The notes beneath the pieces were generated by a model. It was not told where the DNA came from. It did no database searches and saw only the letters and a list, made by a program, of their open reading frames with translations. A stretch of 64,000 bases of DNA, from assembly GCA_903772945.1 (NCBI GenBank), contig CAICTM010000103.1:56512-120511 (forward strand), in the 5' to 3' direction. This DNA comes from Seminavis robusta (lineage: Eukaryota > Bacillariophyta > Bacillariophyceae > Naviculales > Naviculaceae). This document shows, in pieces, positions 43,053 to 53,097 of this stretch. Every line of letters starts with the position of its first letter. Position 1 is the stretch's first letter. The position numbers and the translations under genes are program-made.

Positions 43053-45550
43053 CTACAGCTGCCCGGTGCCAAGCGAAGCGAAGGTGACCTTGACCCCTTT
43101 CTCCTCGCTGTCAATCTCAATCTGCTCTTTGATCTCCGCTTCAATATCATCGGCAGCAAAAACCATCCCCACAGCAGACCCACCTTTACTGTCGCTTTCC
43201 TCTTGCTGCTCGTTGGTTGGTGGCGGGTTGTTGTCGTCGTCAATATCATCGTTGGTCGCCAACGATTCTTCGACATCATCTGGAGTAAATCCGTGGACCG
43301 AGGACTCGACATTGTCCATTTCGTCCAAGCACCAGTTCACGCAATCATGGAGAGAAGTGAAGATATGTCGTCGCCCGATGGAATCTGCAAGGCCGCTCAG
43401 AACGAGTTTCTCCATAACCGTCACACCTGGGTTGCAAATGCATAGCTGTATGCCCCTATCTCGATACGTCGTGTAGATGTCTTCGAGAATGTGGAGGGCG
43501 CTCGTGTCAATGTGCGACACGGGGCTGAACTCGAGTACCACGTACTTAACAGAACCATTGCGCTCGATGAGCTGTTCTTCTGCCTGCCTTTCGTACTTGG
43601 ATATTTTCTCTCGAACGTTTTGAGTGTTTGCAAAGTAGATAGGAGCATCAATTCTCACCATGACAATTCCATCGTAGCGCTCTGCTTCGGGATATTGCTT
43701 GATGTTGCGGTATACCGTGGTACCTGGCAACCTTCCCAGGACAGCGGTGTGAGGGTAGGCCGACTCGTAAGTCACCAAGAGCAACGACACGGCGACGGCA
43801 ATGGCCAATCCAATTTCAACGCCCAAGAACATGGTTCCAAGGCAAGCAATTAACCAGACTGCAAAATCAAACTTGTGTACTTTCCAGAGATAGATCGCTT
43901 CGGGGTAATCAAGAAGTCCGAGCACCCCGGAAATGACGATTGCGGCCAAGACTGCAAGCGGCTGCAGAGTAGACAGTTGAGTGGAATAGTTGTTAGACAT
44001 GCAATGGCCATTCGGTTAGTTAGCACCACACCACAGCAACGAACGTACCATCTGTTCAAAGACGGGAGTCAAGAAGAGCAGCACCAGCATGACGATGGTG
44101 GCCGTTACGATGCCGCTGATGCCACTCTTCGCACCGGCCTCGTTGTTGACTGCTGATCGACTGAAACTTCCAGTGACGGGATAACTCATAAACATGGCTC
44201 CGCACAAGTTTGCCATTCCAAGACCAATCAATTCGGTCGAGCTGTCGAGTTCATACTTGTGCTTGTTGGCCAGCTGTTTCCCAATCGCAATGGACTCCAT
44301 GAATCCGACAATTGTGATGCTAAAAACGACCAGCATAAGGTCTCCTGCGCTCTCAATTGGAAACCATTGATCAGCTGTGACCGGAGGCAGGCCAACAGGG
44401 ATTGCACCAACGACAGGAATACCCTTGCCCTCCAGATCAAAGATAACATTCAAGACGATGGTGATCGTGCACACGGTCAGTGGTCCAATGGCTCTCATCC
44501 ATTTGAATTTGGGATAAGTCTTTCCAATGTGCTTCATTGTCACCAGGGCAATAATGGAAAGAATACCCACGAGGAACGTTTTGTAGTTGAACTCGGAAAT
44601 GTTTGCAAAGATGTCTTTGAGCACCTTGTGCAGTGTTTTCCCTTTCACGTCATACCCAAAGATGTACTTGACCTGGGACATGCCAATGATGACAGCTGCA
44701 CCAGTGGTGAAACCAGAAATCACAGCGTGGCTCAAGAAGATTGTGATGAACCCGAGTCTACCAACCAACCACAAAGCGCAATGTTAGTTGATGATTGATT
44801 GGGACCTTTTAATAAAGAACTGGTATGGAAGCCACGCCCAATGCGGAAGACTTACCGAAGAACACCCAGGATAATGTAGAAGCACCCAACTAGGAACGCG
44901 ACCTGGATGGCCAATGTATTGTAGATTGCTTGATAGTCTTCATCCTCTGGAGAATGTCCCGTCTTTGCCAACTCATGGGTCAAACCAGTACTGAGCATCA
45001 GAGAGATCAAAGCCACGGGTCCCACGGCCAACTGACGAGAACTTCCAAAGAAGGCATAGGCATAAACCGGCACCAAGGCAGAGTAGAGACCATATTCCAC
45101 CGGCAACCCAGCCAACTTTGCATAACTCATGGATTGAGGGACAACCATGACTCCCACAGTGCATCCTGCAATGGCGTCCTGGAGAAGAAGATCTCGGACC
45201 TTGTACGTCTTGAGCCACTTTGCCATGGGTAGGAATACCTCAAGCCAATCGTAGGCTGACCTGGAGGCAGCCTTATCATGCATGGCTCCCAGGGTTTTCT
45301 TGGGCCAACTGGAAGCGCTTTTCCTCTTTTGATCAGGGACTTCATAGCGTGTGTTGAATAAGCTGTCGCGGTTAATGTGCTCCAGAGTCTTCCGATGGGT
45401 GGTGACGAATCGACGGCGAGCCTTGTTGTCGTCGGAGGCAAGAGGATGGACGGTGACGGTTTGTTCTTCCGGAGGAGTAGAAACGCTCTGAGAAGTGCCG
45501 GTGGTAGCAGCACTGCCGTCTTTGGAAGCGGCTTCATCGTGGCTCGTCAT
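43053..45550 (-). CDS. SLC26/SulP-family anion transporter with STAS domain
   Basis: Three exons (45550-44856, 44757-44049, 43961-43053; phases 2 and 0) encode 770 aa. After a ~115-residue cytosolic N-terminus, the SulP membrane domain begins with LLLQDAIAGCTVGVMVVPQSMSYAKLAGLPVEYGLYSALVP, the family signature, and continues through SHAVISGFTTGAAVIIGMSQ, GFMESIAIGKQLA, ELIGLGMANLCGAMFMSYPVTGSFSRSAVN and the final helices. The C-terminal STAS domain (about 560-700) includes YVVLEFSPVSHIDTSALHIL. An acidic tail follows. The family moves sulfate, bicarbonate, chloride or similar anions across the plasma membrane or an organelle membrane; sulfate uptake or bicarbonate exchange are both plausible. 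The sequence is intact and of normal length. Confidence 0.93.
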
Positions 45551-47884
45551 GGTGAAGAAGAAGAGGCGGAATCGAACTGATGGTGGTCACGGGAAATAGA
45601 CTTCCTCAATCGGACAATGATGAGATGATGGCAAGAATTGCACTGAAATATGACAATGGCGTCGTAACACAGACTCCGTTCTCGAAATGGCCCTTGTGTT
45701 GTCTTTCTTTCCAATCAAATGCGGCCCGGTTATATCAAATTGGAAGGTCCTCAAGTTACCAATCCTCCGATGGGGCCACGTAAGAAAAAGTGCGAAGGTT
45801 AGCTGAAGGTTGATGGATTGATGGGTCACGTACAGCCACACGGAAAGAAGTACTGGAGTACTTTCTAGTAGGGTTTCTACTGGACGGAAGACACTCAACC
45901 AGCAGCTGTAGACACGCCAAATTCAAGTACAAATATTTACCGATAGATTGGTAACATGAGGCAATGGCATACTTACTAATTGAACATTCTGAGTAATATA
46001 CCATAGAAATTGAATAACTTCAAACTTACCAGTTAAACACGTCTTCTAAAAGCATTTCTATCATATTTTAACAAACAAGGTTGATCTAAAATTTCAATAT
46101 TAATCGGTAGCTGGTATCTAAGACCTCTCGCCTCACCATGTTCTTTCAAATTGGACACTTAAAATTTGATTGGCCAGTTCAGCGTTCTCTTGTCCCGATG
46201 GGACATCGCAAAGAAGCAACCGCTTTTTCGCTACTTCTTTTGGGATAGTAAATCTGGCTGTTAGAAAGCTGTCATTGGCTCCCAAGATGCTGGATCCCGC
46301 TCGCGGCCAAAACGGTCTGGTGGATGACCGGATGGCACAAAGTTGTCTTCGATTGGGACAAGCTTGTCAAGAAAGATCTAATGGTACCTGGTACCACTAC
46401 TTCAGCGTACAGCGAGAACTCGACCAAACGCAAATGCACCGCTTGAAGGTTGCCTGCAATGCCATGGTTGATCTTGTCCACGCGGTGCAGCCGCTCACAT
46501 GACACTGTTGCTTCTTGTTGTCTTTCAGCTTCCCAGGGTTTCCGAGAAGCAAGAGCCAGCTTAGTTTGCCAATCAAGGCTCTCCAAACGCTATGCCAGAC
46601 TTTATTAGCTGGTGTAGCAAGTGCATAGCCGACTTTAGCCAATCGGCAACCAGTTTTTGATGCCACTCTTTCAACGTTGAGAAGGGTTTTAAAAGCTGGC
46701 TGATCAGATTTGGGTACGTGTTATACACAGATTGCCACAAAACTGATTTGATGTGGCTTTCTGTGCTAAGCTTCTCGGCGGTGATGGCTTCAACCCCTTT
46801 CGGATCCAGCTGCTGTCACTGAAACTGCCACCTTGGACAACCGCTAAGCCGGTACACGATTCCCCGACAGCCATGCATCAAGAAGATTCAGTGTTCCTTT
46901 TAAAACTTCCTCCTCCTAGTCTAGCTAGCACGACCAAACCTGATGTCTGCCCCAATAGATAGAGAAGCAATCAAACCATCAACAGCAGTTTGGCGGAAGC
47001 AAATGTGTTGAAATGGCTCGCCGCAGGGTGTCAAGAGGAAATGCCCAGCAAGAAATGGTGACATCCACACCCAACCCCTCTGACTGCTCCCGGTCAGATA
47101 TTGCAAGTGCCTCTGAAGATCACAAGAGCAAGGAATCGAATCGAGGAGCAAAAACTCCCCAAACAGCCAAGCAAACCTGAACGTGGAAAAAGAAGACTTC
47201 CGTGGAGCGTTGACGTGGATGCGCACAGCCGTACAGTACCCTTTCCACTCCCTCACTCCACGATGTGCATGGCACCAATTGGATCGAATGTCCTGTAACA
47301 AATGCAGATGCCACTAAGGTGCTATCTAGCTCTAATCTTGCTACGTTGCAATCTCTTGTCATATCCTTTGTGTTGTCTGGCACAGAAATCCATTTTCTTC
47401 GTTCAAGAAGGTATTTCGATCGAGCGATTAGCCTCACTTTTGCTCGGCTTCAATCAGACAGACAAGCCGCACTTTGATCCATTGGATAAGGCTCTTGCAC
47501 CGAACCACCAGAACCGGTATGCATGACAAACATATTGGGTGCCAAATACTAGTATATCGGCAAGCTGGAAGAGTAGGGTCTCACCTCCTTTGCAGTGTAC
47601 CTGCACGTCTTCGCTGCTGCCAGTAGGAAGGTACCCCAACATTGCGCTGGGCCTGCCATTTATGGACACAGTCGATATGGCTGCCATTTGGTTACACTAT
47701 TCTGTATATCTGAACATGCATGGGGTGAGACTCCGCAGCGATCCCCTCCGAGTCCTCATTGCTCAAGTACGAGAGCTACATGTACTAGTACTAGTAGCAG
47801 TTCCCTCTCACGCATCGAATCATGCTTGGTAAGTTGAAGGCCTGCTGGAGCTATCATCTTGGTCAGCTGCTAGATAGCTATTAG
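45551..47884. other. Gene-poor region, 2.3 kb
   Basis: It includes the 5' flank of the transporter gene, an AT-rich part (about 45900-46160) and several short open frames on both strands (such as plus 46170-46502, minus 46272-46586, minus 46921-47301) with no recognisable domain. Some frames look protein-like but are interrupted, so decayed gene or transposon remains are possible. Confidence 0.4.
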
Positions 47885-48267
47885 GCTGGTCTCTACCGGA
47901 GTGACTAAAGTAGCGACTAAAGGAATACTTTAGGTGGTTGTTTAATTCAAGATTTAGTCATTATCCTTTAGTAATGGTGGTGTCTACCAGCAGATGACTA
48001 AATCTCGGACTAAACAATTTAGTCAGTTCTTTAGTCATTTGGACCTGTCTACCCAGCACTAAACAAATGACTAAACGGAAAACTACTGGACTTAAAGGAC
48101 TCAAACAAGATTTAACAAAAGTGATCACTTGGTGGGCTACCAATATTCTATCAGCATGGTGGATTTAAAGGACTCAAACAAAGACTTAACAGAAGTGATT
48201 ACTTTTTGGAGTTAACAAGACTTAAATCTCATCAGTCGATCGCACCTCAGCTCATCAGTCAATTGAC

Positions 48268-48366
48268 CAAGCCGACAGTCTTCGGTTGAGAATAGAAAGC
48301 CATCCCGCACTCCATACTCTGCAATGAGAGATGGCTTTCTTTTCTCAACCGAAGACTGTCGGCTTG
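48268..48366. repeat. Near-perfect 37-bp hairpin inside the MITE
   Basis: The left arm at 48268-48304 begins caagccgacagtcttcggtt; the right arm at 48330-48366 is its reverse complement with a single mismatch, separated by a 25-nt loop. A transcript would form a stem of 36 of 37 pairs, of the size of a small-RNA precursor or a nested foldback. Confidence 0.9.
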
Positions 48367-48374
48367 ATAAAGTG

Positions 48375-48545
48375 CGATAGAGGTGCGATCGTTCGATCGT
48401 TTGCACCTCTACTATCGGCCGATACTCCTCTTCGATCGTTCGATCGTTCGATCATTCGATCGTTCGATCGGTTGCACCTCTACTATCGGCTGATACTCCT
48501 CTTCGATCGTTCGATCGTTCGATCGCACCTCTACTCTATCAGCTC
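48375..48545. repeat. GATCGTTC and 55-75-bp tandem repeats
   Basis: Runs of the 8-mer gatcgttc alternate with a longer unit with core gcacctctactatcgg and gatactcctcttcgatcg, present two to three times. It lies inside the MITE. Confidence 0.85.
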
Positions 48546-48582
48546 TGTCGCGATGCTCTGATAGTGAGGCTGTGCAATGAGG

Positions 48583-48640
48583 GTGCTGTTCTTTTTTTAA
48601 AGTGCTGTTCTTTTTTAAAAAGTGCTGTTCTTTTTTTAAA
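48583..48640. repeat. Three-copy tandem repeat gtgctgttcttttttaaa
   Basis: Three copies of about 19-20 bp with small length changes in the T and A runs, inside the right arm side of the MITE. Confidence 0.85.
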
Positions 48641-48891
48641 GAGTTCTTAAAGAGGCTTTAGTTGGTACACTCACTCACCGACTAACCAGCCTCCGGTTAG
48701 TCGGTGAACGAACATATTGACTAAAGCCTTTAGTCTGTATCACCTTTAGTCCCTATGGTAGACACCACCCCCAGAGACTAAACTATCGACTAAACTATGA
48801 AATATGGCTTAGTCGCTACTTTAGTCGCTCCGGTAGAGACCGGCCTTAGTAAAGAGCTACTTTAGCTAGCTAGCAACAAGACGACCTGGAC

Positions 48892-49236
48892 CGTCCAACG
48901 TTTTTCACTCAGGATTTAAAAAACTTCAAATTTACACGACTGGAAACAAGCCCTTAAACAAGCCCTTAAATCTTCAACAAACCCTTAAACAAGCCCTTAA
49001 AAAACAAACCCTTAACAACAAGCCCTTATGTTCTCAAAACAAACCCTTAAGCCTTCGTGTAAACCCCATAGAACAAGCCCTTATTAGGATCAAACAAGCC
49101 CTTAAATAAACAAGCCCTTAAAACAATCCCTTAAACCTTCAACAAGCCCCTAAACAAGCCCTTAAAAACAAGCCCTTAATTGTACTGGAGTCAGTCGTGT
49201 CAAGTTTTAAAGCCTGAGTGAAAAACGTCGAACGTC
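48892..49236. repeat. Degenerate acaagcccttaa array between inverted repeats
   Basis: About 14 copies of a 12-bp word (acaagcccttaa, with variants acaaacccttaa and acaatcccttaa) lie irregularly between about 48945 and 49183. The flanks are inverted repeats: left aacgtttttcactcagg, then ttacacgactgg; right cagtcgtgtcaagttttaa, then cctgagtgaaaaacgt. The whole may be another small foldback element. No target-site duplication was identified. Confidence 0.75.
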
Positions 49237-49723
49237 CTATCCTGGGTGGACTCCTGGTACTTGTCTGAAAGCTGCAAGACTCGCAACACTGCATGGAAAC
49301 GCACTTCTTGCATCGGCATTGATTTTCTAAAAAACAGCATTTCGGTCACATTCTACACCTATTTTTACAATTTGAAGATAAACATGGTCTAAAAATGGCT
49401 TTGGTTGAAACATTGCTTGCATTTTCTATAATTTTAATAAAGTTGAATCGAGAAAACATCAGTTCTGCTGAGGTCATTCCTCCACCACCGATTTGCCCCT
49501 CACGTAAACCTTGCGTGGGCATTGGTACTCGTGCGAACTGCAGCCAATGTATGTGAACTCGTTGAAAACCATTCGGATTCATCATTCGCCAATCACAACA
49601 GCCAACCAACCAAGTGGTATTATCCCTCATCTTTCTCTCCTGTTATCACACTGTTAACTGGTCCACTACCGATATCTATCAATCTATCTTTTTCCTTGGC
49701 AGCATTCTCGTCCCCCAACGACC
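49237..49723. other. Intergenic, upstream of a membrane-anchored protein
   Basis: No supported gene; it should contain the promoter of the gene starting at 49724. Confidence 0.4.
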
Positions 49724-50566
49724 ATGTCATCGTCTTCCTCGTCCACTGTGCTAATAGCAGGCTCTGCCTTGTTGATGGCGGCGGCAGCGTTTTCGTTGAT
49801 TCCTGCGTCATCCAGCAAAACGGGTGGCATTGACGAGATTGATGAGGATCCCGCAGAGGACTACATCACAGAGCAAGATGTGTGCAAGATTTTCGATCGT
49901 CTCTTTATGGAAATGCAGGCAGTGTTGGGACAGCTCGGGCAGCAAATTCAGCAACTCCAAATGGCCGGACAGCAAATACCCGAAGCACAACTGCGACAGC
50001 TATTGAGGGGAGAGTTTGAGCGCGCTCTCACCGCGAAGCAGACTGCTGTCTTTGAAGACAACGACGTCGATGAGGATTGTCTGGAAGAGGCCACCTGGGA
50101 ATTTTTGGATCAACCAGAGAAATACCCCGAGGCCAAGAAATCAATTGAACGGTTCCAGAAATTGTGGGAGAATGTCTCGGGTGAGTCTGTGATTGGTAAA
50201 AGACCAGGAAAACCAGACGAGGTTTCCAATGAGAGCTTCGAGATCTTGCCACCGGAAAAGCTCATTGAAATTGCGGAAGTTTACTTTGGTGCCTTGAGCG
50301 AGGCAATGCGAGGTTTGGTTAACAAATACAAGGAAGAAGGCAAGGACTTGTCATCCCCTGCGGTAGCACAGAGGTTGCAAATGGAATTTTCCGCCACGGC
50401 CAATGATTCCGGTGGAGAAGCTCTGAATGGACTAGGATGCTCCATGCAGCAATTTCAAATGAGCATTGAAGCTCACGCTGCCAAACCAGAAGTTGGAAGA
50501 GCCCTGGCTACTCTCCAAATGAAACAGCAGCAAGAATTGATGTCCATGGGCTTAGCAACCATGTAG
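49724..50566 (+). CDS. Membrane-anchored helical protein, unknown function
   Basis: A 280-aa single-exon protein. An N-terminal hydrophobic helix (about 8-28, STVLIAGSALLMAAAAFSLIP) acts as a signal peptide or signal anchor. The remainder is acidic and helical: EDYITEQDVCKIFDRLFMEMQAVLGQLGQQIQQLQMAGQQIPEA has heptad-like Leu/Gln repetition, and further helices run to the C-terminus (MSIEAHAAKPEVGRALATLQMKQQQELM). There is no enzymatic motif. It may face the secretory lumen or, if the helix is an anchor, the cytosol. No family is recognised. Confidence 0.7.
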   Translation: MSSSSSSTVLIAGSALLMAAAAFSLIPASSSKTGGIDEIDEDPAEDYITEQDVCKIFDRLFMEMQAVLGQLGQQIQQLQMAGQQIPEAQLRQLLRGEFERALTAKQTAVFEDNDVDEDCLEEATWEFLDQPEKYPEAKKSIERFQKLWENVSGESVIGKRPGKPDEVSNESFEILPPEKLIEIAEVYFGALSEAMRGLVNKYKEEGKDLSSPAVAQRLQMEFSATANDSGGEALNGLGCSMQQFQMSIEAHAAKPEVGRALATLQMKQQQELMSMGLATM

Positions 50567-51990
50567 TGTGTTACCAGGGACGTCCTCCTGTACATAGTTT
50601 CGCAGTGCTTTCATTTGTATTTTTGAAAAATTTCATTAAAACAATGCGTTGTTTCTCTTCCGTCCTCTGAGCTAAAACCCTGCGTTCCAGTGCTATTAAC
50701 TACAAAAGATTCCTGTAAACCTGCGGACTTTCGAAATGATAAAGTACAAGGCCACCTTCACGGCGTTACCGGTATGCAAAGATTGTCCTACGGGCAGCTA
50801 AAAGGGACAACATTAGATCAGCAGCGTAGTTGCCAGCGATGTTTGCATTGCTATCTACGCTAGCTAGAGGATTTCCTTCCTGCGATGTGAACGGCATATT
50901 TGCGGTAGGGATCCGAGATGGCCAGTACGAATTCCAACGGATTCTTCATTGGGCTTGTCCAGCACAGGATGTCACCCTTTGCTTGTCCGAGTTTGTGACG
51001 ATTTCATCCAGCGAGTCGAGTCGAGTCGAGTCGAGTCGAGTCGAGTCTCGCTTCCGATGTTTGGTACTGGCTCCGCTACCAGTACACGTACCAGTACGTG
51101 GAATAAAGTCCCTTGTAATACAAACCCTGGGAAACACACGACTTCCAGCATGCAAAATGCGAGGCAAGATAGTGGTTGGAATGACAATATCTCCCAATCC
51201 CAAGAGAGCCAGATCAATCTTTCCCGTTTCCTCACTTGGTGTCAGTGAGCAAGGGAACAAGATCTTGATTGGTCTTGTCGGCCGGTTGCACAGGAGGGAA
51301 ATTTATCATGAGCTCCCTTCCTTATCCCATTATTGACTATATGATGAAGGTAACTTTGCACATACCATCTAAACTCTTGGTGACTGTGACCATCACATTC
51401 GTTCCAAAGACCCTAAGGCAGCCTTGGCTTTGCGGACGGCACACATCTCCGGGTTGCGTTTCCGCTCGTTAGACTCAGACTATTGTACCATGGTCTGGTA
51501 CTCTGCTAGCTAGATGTCTAGATGTCTAGACACGAAATATTTTTACCGCATGCGACCAAGCAAGCTAGCTACCGGTAGCCACTTCATCATTCCGCATTGC
51601 TCAAGGCGAGACCTGGCTTTGTAAGCGTACAAGCGGAGGCATACAGTACATGTACGATGACGAGAAGTGGAACATCAAAAAGAAGCCCTCATCTCATTTC
51701 TCTGGATGTGTTGGGAAGGAAGCGGAGGAAGGAGCACAGTGCTGGTGTTGGGTTACTCACTCGGAGTACTGGTACGCTGGTAACAGTACTTGTATTGCAC
51801 ATTGGCTGCTAACCGGAGCAGCACCGCGCACCTGGCTCTGGCCCGCTCCCAGGAGAAAAAAAGAATACCACCCTCACAACAAACCAACCACTAACAGCAC
51901 TCAATCTCACACTTTGAAGCTCACTTGCAAGCTCACATCTAGCCAGTCTACGGTAGCTACTAGGAAGCAGGAGCTTATCAAACATCAAGC
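50567..51990. other. Intergenic, 1.4 kb
   Basis: It begins with an A/T-rich 3' flank. The GAGTC microsatellite lies at 51013-51047. The surrounding frame of 168 codons (50830-51336) passes through the microsatellite and lacks domain features. CTAGATGTCTAGATGTCTAG near-repeats are at about 51512-51531. Confidence 0.45.
51013..51047. repeat. (GAGTC)7 microsatellite
   Basis: Seven perfect copies of the pentamer GAGTC. Confidence 0.95.
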
Positions 51991-53097
51991 ATGACACGAG
52001 GACAGCTAACAAGGAAAAAATGGATTGGTACACTGCCGACGCTGTTGGTCGGCGTGATGTTGGGCTACACTGTGTTCAGTGCGCGTTTCATGCCGCACAT
52101 TAGTGACCCAGCAGGTCAATCTTCTCGGATGACAGCTTGGGAAGGCGGACCACTTTCGAGACCTTCGTACTCCCATACCCTCAAAGCATCTCAGGAGCGA
52201 AGTAAGAAGTCACCAAGTGGCTCATTTCTGAGCAAGACATCTGGGCCTGGTTGGAAGATGTGGGATAGGTCGTCCGTTCTCTTTGCCAACATGAATTTGA
52301 CGTGCAACTGGAATGACTACCGCCCGTTTATTCGAGGGGAAGTGGCACCAGCAGTCCCATTTTGTGCCCATCCTCTCAGCGACGATCATTTTGTCAGCAA
52401 CAGCATTGTAAAGAAAGGCCGTCATGTGGAATGCGATGGACTTCCCACCTTGTTGGCCCGTGGTCAAGGCAATGACGCATCCAACAAAGATTCCCCCATT
52501 ATTTATGTGGATGTTGGAGCAAACATTGGTACTTGCGTCATGCAGATGCTCTTGACAACCAATGCAACTATCTTGGCTTTTGAACCACATCCCTACAATC
52601 TGTTTGTCATGACTTCTACCTTCATGAGACTAGACGAAACGCTCCGTGACCGAATTCATCTCTTCCCAATCGCGTTAGGAGCAGAGTCAGCTGAATCAAC
52701 AATTCACATGGCAAGTGACAACCGAGGGCATGCAGTTGTTTCCAAGGTTATCAAGATCAATAATAGGGCAACATTTTTGCCCCCAATGCCCATCCGCGTG
52801 GAGCCCCTAGACTCAATCGTCCACGACGGAACTCGTGTACATTTGATGAAAATGGATGCACAGGGCTTCGAATGCTATATCTTTGACGGGATGAAACGGG
52901 TGTTACGAACATCACGTGTTGTCTTCTTTGAGCTTGAGAAAAAAGTACTCAATGGATTTGAAAGATGTTCCCCACAGGTTCTATGGGACAAGTTCATGCA
53001 ATTAGGATTTCAAATGCACGTGGGCGGTCCAAACCGGAAGGCTACAACAGAAATGCCTGAGAAGGGCAAAATCAATATCGTGGCCTTGAAGTTGTGA
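51991..53097 (+). CDS. FkbM-family methyltransferase, type II membrane anchored
   Basis: A 368-aa single-exon protein. A short basic N-terminus (MTRGQLTRKKW) precedes a transmembrane helix (about 12-32, IGTLPTLLVGVMLGYTVFSA), the type II arrangement of Golgi enzymes. The FkbM methyltransferase domain spans about 165-340: SAM motif I IYVDVGANIGTCVMQML, FEPHPYNLFVM (ribose-binding acidic residue), RVEPLDSIV and HLMKMDAQGFECYIFDGM, ending with FFELEKKVL. Family members methylate O-linked groups in sugars or natural products. With the anchor, a glycan or other Golgi substrate is plausible. The motifs are intact. Confidence 0.88.
   Translation: MTRGQLTRKKWIGTLPTLLVGVMLGYTVFSARFMPHISDPAGQSSRMTAWEGGPLSRPSYSHTLKASQERSKKSPSGSFLSKTSGPGWKMWDRSSVLFANMNLTCNWNDYRPFIRGEVAPAVPFCAHPLSDDHFVSNSIVKKGRHVECDGLPTLLARGQGNDASNKDSPIIYVDVGANIGTCVMQMLLTTNATILAFEPHPYNLFVMTSTFMRLDETLRDRIHLFPIALGAESAESTIHMASDNRGHAVVSKVIKINNRATFLPPMPIRVEPLDSIVHDGTRVHLMKMDAQGFECYIFDGMKRVLRTSRVVFFELEKKVLNGFERCSPQVLWDKFMQLGFQMHVGGPNRKATTEMPEKGKINIVALKL

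Larger units (their letters stand above)
47885..48845. mobile_element. Harbinger/Tourist-like MITE candidate
   Basis: A 961-bp segment with terminal inverted repeats. The left end is GGCTGGTCTCTACCGGAG, then tgactaaagtagcgactaa; the right end is the complement with two or three mismatches (ending ctccggtagagaccggcc). Subterminal parts repeat GACTAAA/TTTAGTC words in both arms and share ggtggtgtctacca. It is flanked by TTA on both sides (47882-47884, 48846-48848). A 3-bp TTA duplication with a GGC-starting terminal repeat is what is expected of PIF/Harbinger-derived MITEs. There is no transposase frame. The interior holds a strong hairpin and simple repeats, listed separately. Confidence 0.82.

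Noticed and set aside
46170-46586. Opposing frames of about 105-110 codons
   Set aside because: Both lack recognisable domains; a third minus-strand frame (KEVAKKRLLLCDVPSGQEN) looks protein-like but has a stop upstream and no start, so only a relic is possible.
48945-49183. CRISPR-like or telomeric array
   Set aside because: Unit spacing is irregular, there are no unique equal-length spacers, the genome is eukaryotic and the unit is not a perfect telomere repeat.
50830-51336. 168-codon plus-strand frame
   Set aside because: It reads through the GAGTC microsatellite (SSRVESSRVES) and lacks any domain.
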